Part shown: piece after piece, positions 1 through 11,660 of the stretch | Layout of the letters: every line of letters begins with the position of its first letter | How positions within the stretch are numbered: the stretch's first letter is position 1 | Assembly (NCBI GenBank): GCA_015179045.1 | Contig: WHUZ01000047.1 | Location: 372,001 to 436,000 of the forward strand | DNA length: 64,000 bases | Source: Kalaharituber pfeilii | Lineage: Eukaryota; Ascomycota; Pezizomycetes; Pezizales; Pezizaceae | Direction: 5' to 3' | Position numbers and translations under genes: made by a program | Notes under the pieces: model-generated | Told to the model about the DNA's origin: nothing | Databases searched by the model: none | The model's input: only the letters and a program-made list of their open reading frames with translations

Positions 1-130
1 ATTAATTCAAATGCAGCAGTATATTTCATTAGATGCACAAATGCAATTCCATCCTCCAAAAACGCGTTTTCGAAACAATACCTTATTTTGATTTTTGCTT
101 CTCTGAGAACAGACGGAGTCCTGCTCACTT

Positions 131-1777
131 CTAGGTTTGGTTCTGGTAACCTTCGGGCTTTGCAATACCATTGATCTCAAAGAACTTAGAGGTACAAGAG
201 TAACCTGCTTGTACGTTAGCACAGTAAAGCCACCGTCATCTGCAGTCTGAATGGACAAACGTACCCTTCCAATCAAAATTATCACTAGGTGTACATGAGC
301 ATCTACCCTTGAACCGATCCTCCTCGGTAGTGGGGCAGTGTGTGAATGGGTTATGCCGATACCTACCTGTCAATTAGCCTTGTGGACTCCGCATAGGGGC
401 ATTGGGACTTACGCAATGTCATTGAAGAAATGAATCTGGTCCTTTGGCAAGAATAGCGAGGCTGCTATAGAGTGTACAGGAGCATCACCCCAGCGCTAAT
501 CGTTTGTGTCAATGTTAGCACGTTCGACAACATAAGTGTAAGCGAAGTGGAGGAATATCGGACGATGAGCTATTAGAGGAACAGAGACCCACCTCATAAA
601 AGAATCCGCCCGCCTTATCCAAATGTTCAAAAAAGTCCATATACGCCTTACTTCTCCAAAAGTTCAAGTCCCCAATTTCAAAATTACTCCACTAGAAATC
701 CGAGTCAGCAGGGGTGTTTGGATAGATTGATATAGGAAGATGATATTTACATACAAAGTGGCAGAGATTGTAACTGTGCCCATTATCCTCTGATATAAAG
801 TTCATGGAATTGTCCTTAGCGATGTGCTCTGGGTGCTCCTTGATGAAATCCTTGACGGTTTTCCAGAGCGTTTCAATGGTACTTTCGTATTCACGGAGGG
901 AGAGCGTGAAGCCTATGCCATATTAGTTAAGTCGCAGTTCTTGGGATTTGAATGTTACACAAGCTTGGCAACCTACCATATTTTTTGTTGTGATCTTTCA
1001 TGAAGATGAAGGGGTCGTAGTTGATGTCGCAGAAGAGTTGGATTCCGGGCTCGACACGCCAGTAGTAGTCGTAGTCCTTCAAGAGCTCGTGGCGGAAGAA
1101 AAAACCACTTTCAAATCGGCACATGTGACGGTATGAGATGGAGTCACCATAGATAATTTTCTTCTCCCTCTATTGAACCAGGGCTATATCAGCTACCCAT
1201 AAACGTCATCTTGGTACCAGTTACGGGGCTTTGAATCACCATTATCTCACGAGTCTTTGCAGCCCTTTCTTGATCAATCCAGTCTGGGAATGACCAGTGT
1301 TCCTTCGGAATATGCCCATAGAAGGCCTTGCCACTAACCAGATTGGAGGTGACCCTCTTGAACTGGTCATCAAAAGGATTGTCGTTCAGAAATACCCAGT
1401 CGTAGTGAAATCTGCGATTGAACCTATCCTCGACCTGCTGGATACTTTTTGCAATATCCCACACATCAGAATTTCGTGCCAACGTGATGAAAGCTGCTTT
1501 AGCACGCGGGCCCTTGGCAATGTCCTGAGCGAGTTCCTTCAGATTCGTATCCTCAAATCCAGATTTTGCGTTTTGAGCTTGCTCCTTTGCGATGGAGTCA
1601 ACACTGGGCAAATGCGTTTTAGGGTAGTACCCCGACTCGAAGATCTTGTAAAGAACGATGACAGACTGGCATCTTGGTTAGCAAAGTGCTAAGCGTACGA
1701 CAGCCGAAAATCGCGGGTCTTACGAAAAATGCGAGGAGGACGAAGCGTAACGTCCGGGTATTGCTGGGGATCGGCAT
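131..1777 (-). CDS. Alpha-1,2-mannosyltransferase, GT15 (KRE2/MNT1/KTR family)
   Basis: Golgi type II membrane enzyme that adds alpha-1,2-mannose from GDP-mannose to O- and N-linked glycans. I rebuilt eight exons: 1777-1724, 1665-1240, 1169-977, 912-755, 691-593, 495-413, 362-265, 204-131, giving 394 aa with all phases consistent. The first exon carries a short cytosolic tail, and the signal anchor (LRFVLLAFF then SVIVLY) spans the first splice. Family motifs follow in order: [78 protein letters not shown] and a C-terminal [13 protein letters not shown] segment. Length and motif order match the fungal family, so the gene looks intact. It is divergent from PAT1 across a 1.9-kb spacer. The exact paralogue (KRE2, KTR1 and so on) cannot be settled by eye. 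Confidence 0.92.
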
Positions 1778-3668
1778 CGTGATGAATAGATGGAATTAGA
1801 AGGAGTAACCTGCAGGAGAATGGGCTCCTGTTCCCATGCAAGGGTGAGAAGGTATTGTCTGGAGTCTGTGGATGAGAACTAGATTTTAGGACAGGCAGAG
1901 GTATGGATTTTGTACCAAGACAGACAGAGGAACATACAACCTTGAGCCAAGCTACTAAGAGTAAGCAAGCGATTAGGTTATTATACGAACGTGTTACGAG
2001 GTTGGAGGAGAGGGGGGGGGTCTTGCTGTATTTGCGCGCTGGGCAGGAGTCGCACGGGAGAATTGGTAAGATGACTGCTTGCTGACTGCTGACTGGCTGC
2101 TGGCTGCTGGCTGCTGGCTTACTGGCTTGTGGGCGGTACCGCCATTTCAATGGCAGCGCGAGGTGGGCAAGCGCCGGTGGGGTGTCAACGTATGCCCGAT
2201 CATGGGTGCGCAGCACGCAGTCGGTACGGTACATGCGCCGGAGACAGAGGCAGCGCAGGTTGTGCGACAGACTATTGGAGAATTGAGAAGCTTATCTTGC
2301 TATACGGAGTATACCATTGCCAAAGCACTGAAGCATCACAGCATTCGGATAATAGAGAAGATACCGAGACACCGCCCCTTGCCTTTTACCTAGCGCACCA
2401 CGCGGGGCGGGTGTTGACGTTCGCAGCTGTATCTTGCTTGCCTCAGGACATTCGAAACCATAACTGGCAAGATAGTCGAAAAGTCTCATATGATCGAGAC
2501 CAGGATGTTACCTATGTCTTACCCTCCACATTCCGCTGAAACTCCTAACTTTAGATGGAATGTGGCCAGCGAGGCGCAGAGTTGTATCCATGGTTTTGCA
2601 GAGTTACATAATCTAGCGACATTATTTCCTAACTGGTCTGAATTGTGGTTCGAAGGGCTTTGTATTGGGGAAGAAAGACATGCCCTTGATCTTCCGCAAT
2701 GCTATCAAATTCGATATGCGGTAGGACGGCCATTTATTCATAGAAGCTATCATAGGAGAATTTAGATCGTCAATCAATTTGAATGACAGAGCAGTGCTCT
2801 GTGTGGGAACAGGAACAGCAATGTAGCTGTTAGTATGCATTATTTCTTTTACACACAATAAAAAAAAATAATTCATACTGCAAATCCTAGGTTACCAACT
2901 CCGAAAAAGACGCAATGGAACATATTTGAGACAAAGGTGGGCATTAAGTATACTGGGGCAGTACTTGGATACCTTTCATAACTAGCTAGAAAGGTGCGCA
3001 TTTTTATGTAGTGAACCCATATTTCATGCAGTTTTGCAACTATGCAATTGGTAGAGTAGCCTCAAAAGTGTTTAGTGAATGCTTGGTATCTACAAGTAGT
3101 CTGGTTGCATAATCCCCGGTTGCTGATGGCGGAGTATCAGGCGAACAGGGCGGTAGCATACCAGATGCATGTCGTGGGATTCCAACCCGGCTCCTCGCGA
3201 TCCAAAATTTGGATGTAAAGCACTTCAGCAATAAGCAGCAATAATATGGAATTGTCCAGTATGCAGCCGTCCGAATTGCCCTGATCAATTGCTCTAAATA
3301 ATGCAGATCCACTCTGCATTGACACTGCCAAGGATGATGGCAGGCCTGGAATCCCCCCCATCGCCGGAAAGTGCTGCAACGACTAAACGAAACATGGATT
3401 ACATAAGCCACAAACCACTTTGACTTAACCTCAACCCACCCGCAACAACCCCCCGCCACATCTGGGTGGAAATATATAACCACGCAACCTAAAACATTCA
3501 CCCCCAAAAGTCGTCCACTCCTCCTCGCTCCAACCTCACATACTTTCGTCTTCTTCATGTGTTTGGTCTCTCGTGCTTTGCGTTGATTGTTGCGTTTCTG
3601 TTCCTGTCAAAAGATCTGTTTGCGCATCTATCGGTGCCCATCCTGGTTACCGTTGATATCCGCGCGCC
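1778..3668. promoter_or_regulatory. Shared spacer between divergent GT15 and PAT1 genes
   Basis: No supported gene is present, and the ORFs here are short and without family motifs. The spacer must hold both promoters. Visible items: a CTGGCTG-type tandem repeat at about 2090-2125, a TATATAA box at 3473-3479 some 190 bases before the PAT1 start, pyrimidine-rich sequence at 3515-3555, and at 3098-3117 a copy of the AGTCTGGTTGCATAA motif seen elsewhere in the window. Confidence 0.4.
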
Positions 3669-6319
3669 ATGTCGTTTTTTGGGCTTCCAGAAAGGCCTAA
3701 GCATAATCCGAAGATGCCTGGCTTCGGGCAGGCGCCGGATCATTTTGCAGGGCTTTCTTCACAGCCTAGTGCTGACATCGATGATGAAGGGTAGGTCTTT
3801 GCGCTCTTAGTTTAGGTATAAGGATACGAATGTTGAGACTGTGACCAGATACGATTTTGAGGATACATACGATGGTTTGGGAGATGACTTGGATGAAAGG
3901 GATGACGCATTGAACGAGGATACATTTGGAACGACAGAGCCAATTGGTATGGAGTTCGAGTTGGACCTTTGGTGCTTTCTGGTTGTTGATGCTAAACTGA
4001 GTATTAATATGAGATAGGCAAGGACTTTGACTTTTACGGAGCCACTGCAAAAGTTGCGGACGCCATCAATGAAGAGCATATGGTCTACGCACGCCAGGCT
4101 CCGAAGAAGGCGGCGGTGGTGACCCCAAAGGCCACCCTAGCGCAAGTCGCCAAACCAGTGGAGAAAAAGATTCCAGAGCCAATACCTGACCTTAAGCCGG
4201 AGATGTCCCTATGGTCAACGGGACCGACAGCTACCACTACTCCTAAAGTTACTACTCCCCAATATCAAATCCCTACGGAGCCTCCAAAACCATTGACTGC
4301 CCCAAAGAAACTTACTTTAGAGGAAGTCGAAGCTCAGATACTAGCTCAAAGTCAAAGACCTGCACATCCCACTCCTCCACCACCACCTCCTCCGCCTCCA
4401 CCACCATCGCAGCCACTCCAACCCACAGTCCCACAGGTCAGGGCCCTACCACCTCTTACCGAACCACCGCAGCTGCAAACCTACAATCCGGACCTCCAGC
4501 TCTACCCGCCACCAGCGTCTTATGCACAGCATCATAATGTACAGCATCATAATGTACCTCCCCCACCTCAGTTTCTTCCCCCTGAACAACGATTATCACC
4601 TCAGCCCCGCAGTTTTAAACAGAACCGACCCCCACACCACCTTCAACCTCACTCACCAGCTTTACCTGCTGGTATCCCCACGAGCATCCCTGCATTGGCC
4701 CAATTACAGCACCAAACTGAAGCTGAGCGAGCGAGGTATCTCGAGGAAGAGAGTCGAAGACTAAAGCTGAATCATAAAATCGCTCAATTAGTACGTACCT
4801 CCCCCATACCATACCCTACAACAATTGCGTCAAGCTAATACACCACTTTTTCTAGTCTAAATACAATGGGCTGATGACTCCCGCAGATAAGAACTTTATC
4901 ACCAGGATCCAGCTCCAGCAACTTGTCGCTGTCAATGATGATTCGTTTGTGGAGGACTTCTACTATCAAGTTCATTCAGCAATCCAAGCTAGGAATAACC
5001 CCCAGCAGCCCTTGAACCACTTTGCTCAAACGTACCTATTCCAGCAAGGCCAGTATGCTCGAGGTGGGAGACACAGAAGACAAGATACCCATCTTCATAG
5101 GATGGAGCAGCAGGTCCAACGGGCGATTGCGGCCGCTAAGGCTCGGCCAAAGGCTTCACAGTTGGTGTTGGAGGGTTCCCTAGGGAAGATCTCCTTTAGT
5201 AACGTCAAGACGCCTCGACCAATGCTTAACCTGCAACGGCCGGCCGAGAATCAACCAACAAGAAAAGCCGGAACCGTGTTCACAGGCGCAAACAAGAAGG
5301 CATTATTGAGAGCCATTGAGAACATCTATGATACTCTCCTAGAACTAGAGATGTACGAGAGGATACCGCCTCCACCGCTTGCCATCAACCAACACCCTGG
5401 CGTAGAACATATCGAATGGAAGTCTAAGCGCGACATGCTAGTTAACCGACTATGGAAGGAAATGAAAATTATGGAGCCCATCAGCCCTGAGTAAGTGAAT
5501 TGATCCTCACCCTCCCCCTCTGACCTCACCGTATCAAAGCTAATAAACGCCAGTCCCGCCTCCACTCACCCTTTCATTGCAATTCTCTCCTATGCCAAAG
5601 GCAACAGAGCCATCCCCCGCATCTTCCGATACATAGACCCTGAGCAGCGCGTGACCATCCTCACCATGATCGTTGTGCACCTCGACGTCCTCGACGTCGT
5701 CAAATCCGGTATCTACCACGCCAACGAAACACAGCTCCCTTCCGCCGTCCGTCAGGAAATCGAAACATTTGCGCAGAATGTCCTCCCGCCTTTACAAATC
5801 TACGTCTCCGAGGCTCCTCTCCACATCGTTATTGGGCTTCTGGGAATCCTACTCGAGCGGGTAGATGTTGTCTTCATCTCGAAGACAAAAATCGGACTTG
5901 CGTTCTTGACGATGTTTATGTCTCGCGCGGAGATCATCAAGCTGGCTGGCGGCGTAGATGAGATAGAGCTGGTGAACTGGGCGCAGACATATGATCGCCT
6001 GTTTAATACGCTGGAGCCTCACTTCATGGAGTGTTTCCCGCCGGCAAACTTTGTGGATGATGTCTATGTGTGGCAGTTTTTGGCGTCGATGGCGGTCGGG
6101 GCGAATATAGCGCAGCAACAGAGGTTGGTGGCGGCTATTAAGTGAGTATTCCCCTTATCATCTACAGTTTTTCTTTGACAGCTGACGTTCTACAGGGACC
6201 GAGTAATGGAGAATGTTATGGTGAGCAAGTCTTTGCCCCCAGATGTGGGGGCACAAAAAGCGGCAAATGTCAACCTATTTATGCGGGCGATTGGCTTGGA
6301 TATTGAGTTACTGGAGTGA
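3669..6319 (+). CDS. PAT1: PAT1, mRNA decapping activator
   Basis: Cytoplasmic P-body scaffold that links Lsm1-7, Dhh1 and Dcp1-Dcp2 and promotes decapping of deadenylated mRNA. Six exons: 3669-3790, 3849-3946, 4018-4790, 4856-5490, 5554-6141, 6196-6319; 779 aa. The start context is gccATGTCG. The N-terminal part begins SFFGLPE and has an acidic stretch plus the FDFYGATAKVADAI block typical of Pat1. Next comes a proline/glutamine-rich low-complexity region (about residues 130-310) with a run of prolines and a duplicated QHHNV unit coded by a 15-bp tandem repeat at 4527-4556. The conserved middle (MTPADKNFITRIQLQQL) and the helical C-terminal domain (YAKGNRAIPRIFRYI, FLASMAVGANIAQQ) follow. 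Nothing looks broken. The call rests on the C-terminal domain and the domain order. Confidence 0.93.
4527..4556 (+). repeat. 15-bp tandem duplication inside PAT1
   Basis: The unit CAGCATCATAATGTA occurs twice in perfect tandem and encodes QHHNV twice in the low-complexity region of PAT1, so the reading frame is kept. Confidence 0.9.
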
Positions 6320-6750
6320 GATGCTGAATATCATGGTTACCTGAAGTAGCTTGAAGGAAAAGCGAAGAATTCCTAGTTTAGTAGCTCTGAGGGTTCAGAA
6401 ATTTTTATGATATGTCTCACAAAAATAGTACGATATTTATCAAGGTGTTACGGGTTTTTTTTAATGGGGTTTTTTGTTTTTTGTTTTTTGCTTTTTTTGC
6501 CCCTGGCGTTACCCTCGAACTAAAACCAACAGAATGATCACGCGAAGGAAAAGAAATTCATAGTCATAGGGTCGAATTATGTCAGAATAAGCATAGCATT
6601 CGGATCAAGCGAAATACATCACTGGTAGAAGAATCTCATGATTCTGAAAGTTGATCCACCTTATGGTAACATCTACCGTTACTATCAACGGGAGAAAATA
6701 TTGCATAAGCAACAGTATACATGAACAAAGCATTCTTCAGCTCCTTGAGG
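6320..6750. other. Convergent 3' spacer between PAT1 and GH72 gene
   Basis: AT-rich sequence with a T-rich patch at about 6459-6500, fitting two facing 3' UTRs. No ORF of note. Confidence 0.5.
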
Positions 6751-8881
6751 TTACTGGTTGAAGAACAAGTAAACCAATAAAATCAAGATGCCGAGACTAG
6801 AGCTGGGCTGGAAAATTCCAATATCGGCGTTACTTTGATTATCTGGCGCTTGGTCCTGCGACTCGGACTCCGTTTCGTTATTTCCTTCCGGTTCATTTGG
6901 TGTGTCTACCAGAACCTTCAATTCCATATTTGTTATTTCCGTTCCCGAGCTTGAGAAGATCTTGTAAGGGCTGACAAGAGAATTCAACTATATCTCAGGA
7001 GTTAGAATACTACATCCCATAAAGTCCAGGTATATAAGCATGTACCTTCACTAAGCCGCCTGTATTCTTATTCTTCGCTGTGTAGTTCTTATGGATAATA
7101 TGAGGTGCGGGATTGGGCGGTAAATCAAAACTGAAATTAAATTTATTCTTGACTGCGTCTCGATCTAGGATTTCAGATGCTGAACAGACAACTGGAAGCT
7201 GTACTGTTGGCTCGTACTCCCCGATTCGTGTGAAGTTGATAGCATTATACCTGTGATGAGAAATTTTATGAGCGTTACTGACAAGAACGAAGCCACAGTT
7301 AAGTTCGACTTACTGAGTGCGGAGATTGTCATATTCTTTGCTCAAGGAGACATCTCCATTCCTGTTTAGTTTTACTAAACCATAACCGCCTGTGCATCAC
7401 TTGAATCAGATAAATAGCCTTTTTTGGCTTGGGTTATAGGACTTACTCCTCTCCTCTGTATATTCGTAGATCTATATATATGTATTATGTCAATTACCTC
7501 CGATATGACACCCCAAGGCCTAGTGACTTACTATTCCACCACTCCATACGCTGGCCATCCTTTCCCCGTAAAGCACTCCCACTTCGGAGAATGATCTCGG
7601 TCGGCGTGTATTGCACCCATATTCAGAGAAAAATACTGGCAAAATGTCAGGGATCTCTCAGGAGCGAAAGTTGTCCTCATTTTACGCACTTGGAATAGGA
7701 GTTTCATAATAATTGTCAACAAGCCTTTGGTATCCACTTGTGCCCCAATCAGATCCGTGACACCATTGGTATGAGTTGAGGCCAAAGAAATCGGCCCGGC
7801 TGTCCTCATCATCGCCACAGCTCAAATATCGGTGCATTGCGAGTCTTAGTGGGTCATCACTTGCAGAGTATCCTATGGGAATAGTACGATTGGCGTGATT
7901 TCGGACATATTGCTTTAGATCACGTTGAACAGCCTGCACCATCTTGCGTTAACCAAACCACTGGAAGGATAGTCTCAACCTGCAGGATGTAGTGCGGTAG
8001 TTACCCTCATATATGGCGGGCTAACTTTAGCAGAGCGAACGTCGTTCACCACCTCGTTTCCGGCAAAGAAGAGCAAGAGATTGGGGTAATCTAGAAAGCA
8101 CTGTGGTGAGATCTGAATTCAAGATAGAGAGGTAGTTACCTACTCATGAATGCATCAACCATACTGGTGATGCGGGTAAGGTAACCTGTTGCAGTTAGTC
8201 AAGATACTCTAATGTTACAGGTAAAAAGACAAACACTTTCCTGAATGATAGGATTCATGTGGCTTTAATCTGTTGATCGACTCTCCAGGAAATGGCGAGT
8301 TCACCTTCATATTTCATTAGGGAGTCCGTAGATCGATTGCTGAACAACATGAACTCACATCTAGTGCAAGGTATATTCCAGCCGCATTGAAGGTCGATAC
8401 ACACAGGTCATGATTCAGGTAAGGATTGAGGTTGTATACTCTTATAGTATTGATCCCTGATTGAATCTGTGTATCAGTTCTGCCATCTAGGTCTTGGTTG
8501 GTTCTTAACATGCTTACCAAGCTTTTGCATTGAAGTGGCATCTATAATTAGTGTCCCAACTTATTAGCATTCCTGCAATGAAGTTCTATGTGCTGTAGCA
8601 ACCAACCTCTCAGGCAAGCCTTAGCATCCGTGAGTGTGTCTCTGCCACTTCTAGGGTCATATCCCGCCTCCCCATTCGGTTGGTAGGCCAGACCAACAAT
8701 CACGAATCGTTCATTAGTTACAGAGTCGAGAAAGTGGTTACCCTTGATCATAATCGGGTTCACCGCAACAGCAGTCAAGGCGAGAGCATGGAACACGAGA
8801 ATCTATAGTGGAGGGAAATCAGAATGCACCAGAAAGTATGAGCAAAGGACCACAAACAGTGAATAGTCGAGTATATGCCAT
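6751..8881 (-). CDS. GPI-anchored 1,3-beta-glucanosyltransferase, GH72 (GAS/GEL family)
   Basis: Cell-surface enzyme that cuts and re-joins beta-1,3-glucan to lengthen wall glucans. Thirteen exons: 8881-8858, 8802-8607, 8541-8518, 8456-8359, 8304-8235, 8185-8144, 8090-8005, 7933-7690, 7635-7532, 7471-7447, 7389-7314, 7250-7046, 6987-6751; 476 aa in one consistent frame. A signal peptide ([22 protein letters not shown]) is split by the first intron. GH72 landmarks: [25 protein letters not shown], the acid/base glutamate in [10 protein letters not shown] and the nucleophile glutamate in FFSEYGCN. The C-terminus is a Ser-rich stretch plus a hydrophobic tail ([12 protein letters not shown]), as for a GPI signal. 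There is no C-terminal cysteine-rich X8/CBM43 box, so this belongs to the short GH72 subfamily. Exons of 24, 24, 24 and 25 nt make it unusually fragmented. Confidence 0.92.
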
Positions 8882-10293
8882 TTAGGAGCTGGAACGGACG
8901 CTTTACTATGACAGAGAGAAGCCAGTAGGATAAACACGAATGGATGTTCAAGCTGTGACTGAAGGAATCGAAGTCTTATACAAAGGGTATTCGCAAACTA
9001 TCTTGCAGCATGAAAGATATCCTGGGGATGGGGAGAGGTTACTTGAAGGTTGTAAAAGCGAGCATAAAGGATCCCGACCCAGACTTAGTACTTAACCTAA
9101 CATCCGTTGCCCTCCGTGCCAACCCAGCCGATGTAGACCTGAATTGCCTTTTGGAGTAGTACAGCAGAAGGCTAGGTAGGTCGTACCAGTCTAAGTGAGG
9201 ACCTCTTGGCCTCCCCTCAAACACTTCCGCCTCGGATGAAAAAGGTGTTACCCTCATAAGAGACAAGCTCCCCTCGCTGCTTACTTACTTAACATGAAAG
9301 TAGATTACTTGTGAATGCACCTACAGGTGAGGTCGCAAATGTAATTATAGTGCCTGGTCCGATGCTAAATGGCACCTTCATTCAACTGCAGCCCAATACA
9401 ACGTGTGGCTTGATTTATATTCTCCGAGGTTTGATGCCTTGATCAGGATTCATAAATTTGAAATTTTGGAACGTGATGCAGTGATCCTCCAAATGAGGTC
9501 GTCTTCTTTCACCCTGTTACCAGTGTGCATGTAAGGACTGTGATCCTATGAAAGTTCACCTTATGTACAACCAAACCAACCTACATGCCTAAACTAGCAA
9601 CTTACAGCACCTTGCATCTGCCTTATAACTCCACCAAATATGAAACAATGTTGTCCTAATTAACGTGACCTTTCTGTGTCAGTTTTGAAAGGATACCCAA
9701 GATATTTCAAGAGAAAAACATAAAGAGAAAGAACATATAAACTGAGTTGAACAAATCCGCCAACTTACATAGAAATCATCAAACGTACAAAGATTTTACC
9801 ACATCAACGCAAACAGGAGGATGGTGCAATAACGGACATAACGCCAGTATAAGATATGACGCGAAAGCTGGATAATAAAAGGCAGAATAAAAGTGAGAGG
9901 GAAAAAAAAAGACATAGTAGAGGTTCCGAAACGGAAACAAAAAAGCAGGGCCTCAGTTGTAGGACCTGCTAGGCCTTGCAACCTGTACATACCACACGCC
10001 AGGTGCCAAAAGAGTTAAGTCCGATCCATGAATAAATGCCGCATTGAGTCCATATCGTTTGAATATAAGTGAAAACACCCAAAACCTGTTCCAGACATAT
10101 ATGAACGAAATTGGTCTCATCGGCGAAATATGGTACTCCAATTCCCACTCCAGCGTCCCCCTCTTATACCGAGACTTCCGATGCCGATGAGAAATCGGCA
10201 ACGCTAAATAGGTGATAAAACAGTGTGATCTATCCAACTGTGGAGCCGAGTTTCGCCCCATGACAGAATGGACCACGCTAGCAGTTAGTAAGT
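8882..10293. other. Upstream region of the GH72 gene and 3' region of the arrestin gene
   Basis: No supported gene. A 107-codon ORF at 9953-10276 (minus) has no recognisable motif and lies where the arrestin 3' UTR should be. A purine tract sits at about 9898-9912. Confidence 0.4.
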
Positions 10294-11660
10294 TTATTGT
10301 ATTAGCAACTTCCTCTCTTTTCCAACGTATGTAAATCCTAGGACATGTAGAGCATTGTGGTCATGAGGCCGAATTATTGTTTGAGCAGGTAGCATGGGAT
10401 TCTGCATGTTTATCGAGTATGCATCAACCGCTGCTTGAGCAATGGCGTCCATCTCGTTTTTGCATGTTGTATGATCAAATGGTGTCACAACGATGCGTTG
10501 CCGAATCAAAATATCTCTGCAACTTGTCATACTTGCCTACAAAGCAAAAGCTGAGTTAGCCGTACAGCCTGATTACAATTAAGATGGATCATATATAGCA
10601 CTGTAAGCTCACCTTCACTGTTAGGAAATATTCCATCTTATATAGCGTAGCAGCTGTGGTAAATCCAGAAACGGCACACAGTGGAAATGCCCGTTTCTGA
10701 CGGGGCAAAAACCCATCGGAATCCGTCAAATCTTTAGCGGGATAGGTCATTGCCATAGTTGTCATGTACCCATGCTCCGGTAGCTTTTTTCCCACTTTTT
10801 CTTTCTTCGTCAGAAGTGTGTTCATTTTCGTTGTTGGCTCGTCCCCTTCAGGGTTATACGTAATTTGTTCTTCAATAGTCACCGTTATACTCTTTATTGT
10901 AACCTTTCGAGCCTTTGAAAGCCAGTCAGGATTTGGTGTCAATTTGACGGTCACATTAATATCGTCATGAGGGCCAAAAGACCACCGTGGAAGATACAAT
11001 CCAAGCGTCACTAGATGATCTGATACACGCTCTTGTGTTTCTGGTGTGTTGTACATTCCAAATGTTGACAATGTATCGTATCGTTGTATTGGGACTGGAA
11101 AAGAGAACTTTTTGAGGTCCGCATTCCCTTGCTGTACTGAGACGACAAGTTCATAGGACGTTTCTGCTACCCTGGAAGGGAGTGATAGGCTTGCAGGAGG
11201 TACCTCTCCCTCACCGTCTCGGCTGTAGGGAATGAAAAGAATAAAGGGCAAATCCATAGCCAACACTGTTTCAAATGCCTTTCCGGGTCCACAGTGAAAC
11301 AATCTCAACTCCTCTCCAACTATTTCTAGCAAGTCTTTTCTTGGAGCCGCTAAGTGATTCCCAATAACACTATCCGCATGAGGGTGAATTGTTTCCCGAC
11401 GAAATAAAGCGATAACAACGTATGATATTGCCACAGGCGCACTAACGCCAGCCGATGGTCGTATCTCCACCTTCCCTTCTATTCTAGGCTGCGTGCGTTT
11501 GTGAGAGTAAATCAGTTAATGCCCTTTGACACATTTATATTCTTGCAGGGACATGGAGTAGTACCAGAGTAGCCGAAATGCCAGGATAGCCGACGAGAAA
11601 ATTGCTGTTTGGAGGGCCACTGATATGAACAGCGGCGGGAACATGCGAAGGCACAGACAT
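10294..11660 (-). CDS. Arrestin-domain protein
   Basis: Three exons: 11660-11565, 11488-10613, 10536-10294; 404 aa. The first exon was found by joining the conserved start FLVGYPGISATL to PRIEGKVEIRPS, which is characteristic of fungal arrestin-like proteins. The body has alternating beta-strand segments of an arrestin N domain (ISYVVIALFRRET, LPFILFIPY, SYELVVSV) and an arrestin C domain (INVTVKL, KVTIKSITVTIEEQ, YFLTVKA, RIVVTPFD). Such proteins often act as adaptors in endocytosis or pH and nutrient signalling, recruiting an Rsp5-type ubiquitin ligase. I see no PPxY motif, so a role as ligase adaptor is not shown. The C-terminal exon is less certain: a CTAAC branch-like site and TAG lie just past the stop and could mark one more intron. 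Confidence 0.8.

Noticed and set aside
8185..8240. Seemingly non-canonical GA splice donor in the GH72 gene
   Set aside because: Using GTTTGT eight bases further on gives an in-frame canonical intron and an SGKCYLTR junction.
9953..10276. 107-codon minus-strand ORF below the arrestin gene
   Set aside because: No family motif and no in-frame splice to the arrestin C-terminus; more likely 3' UTR.
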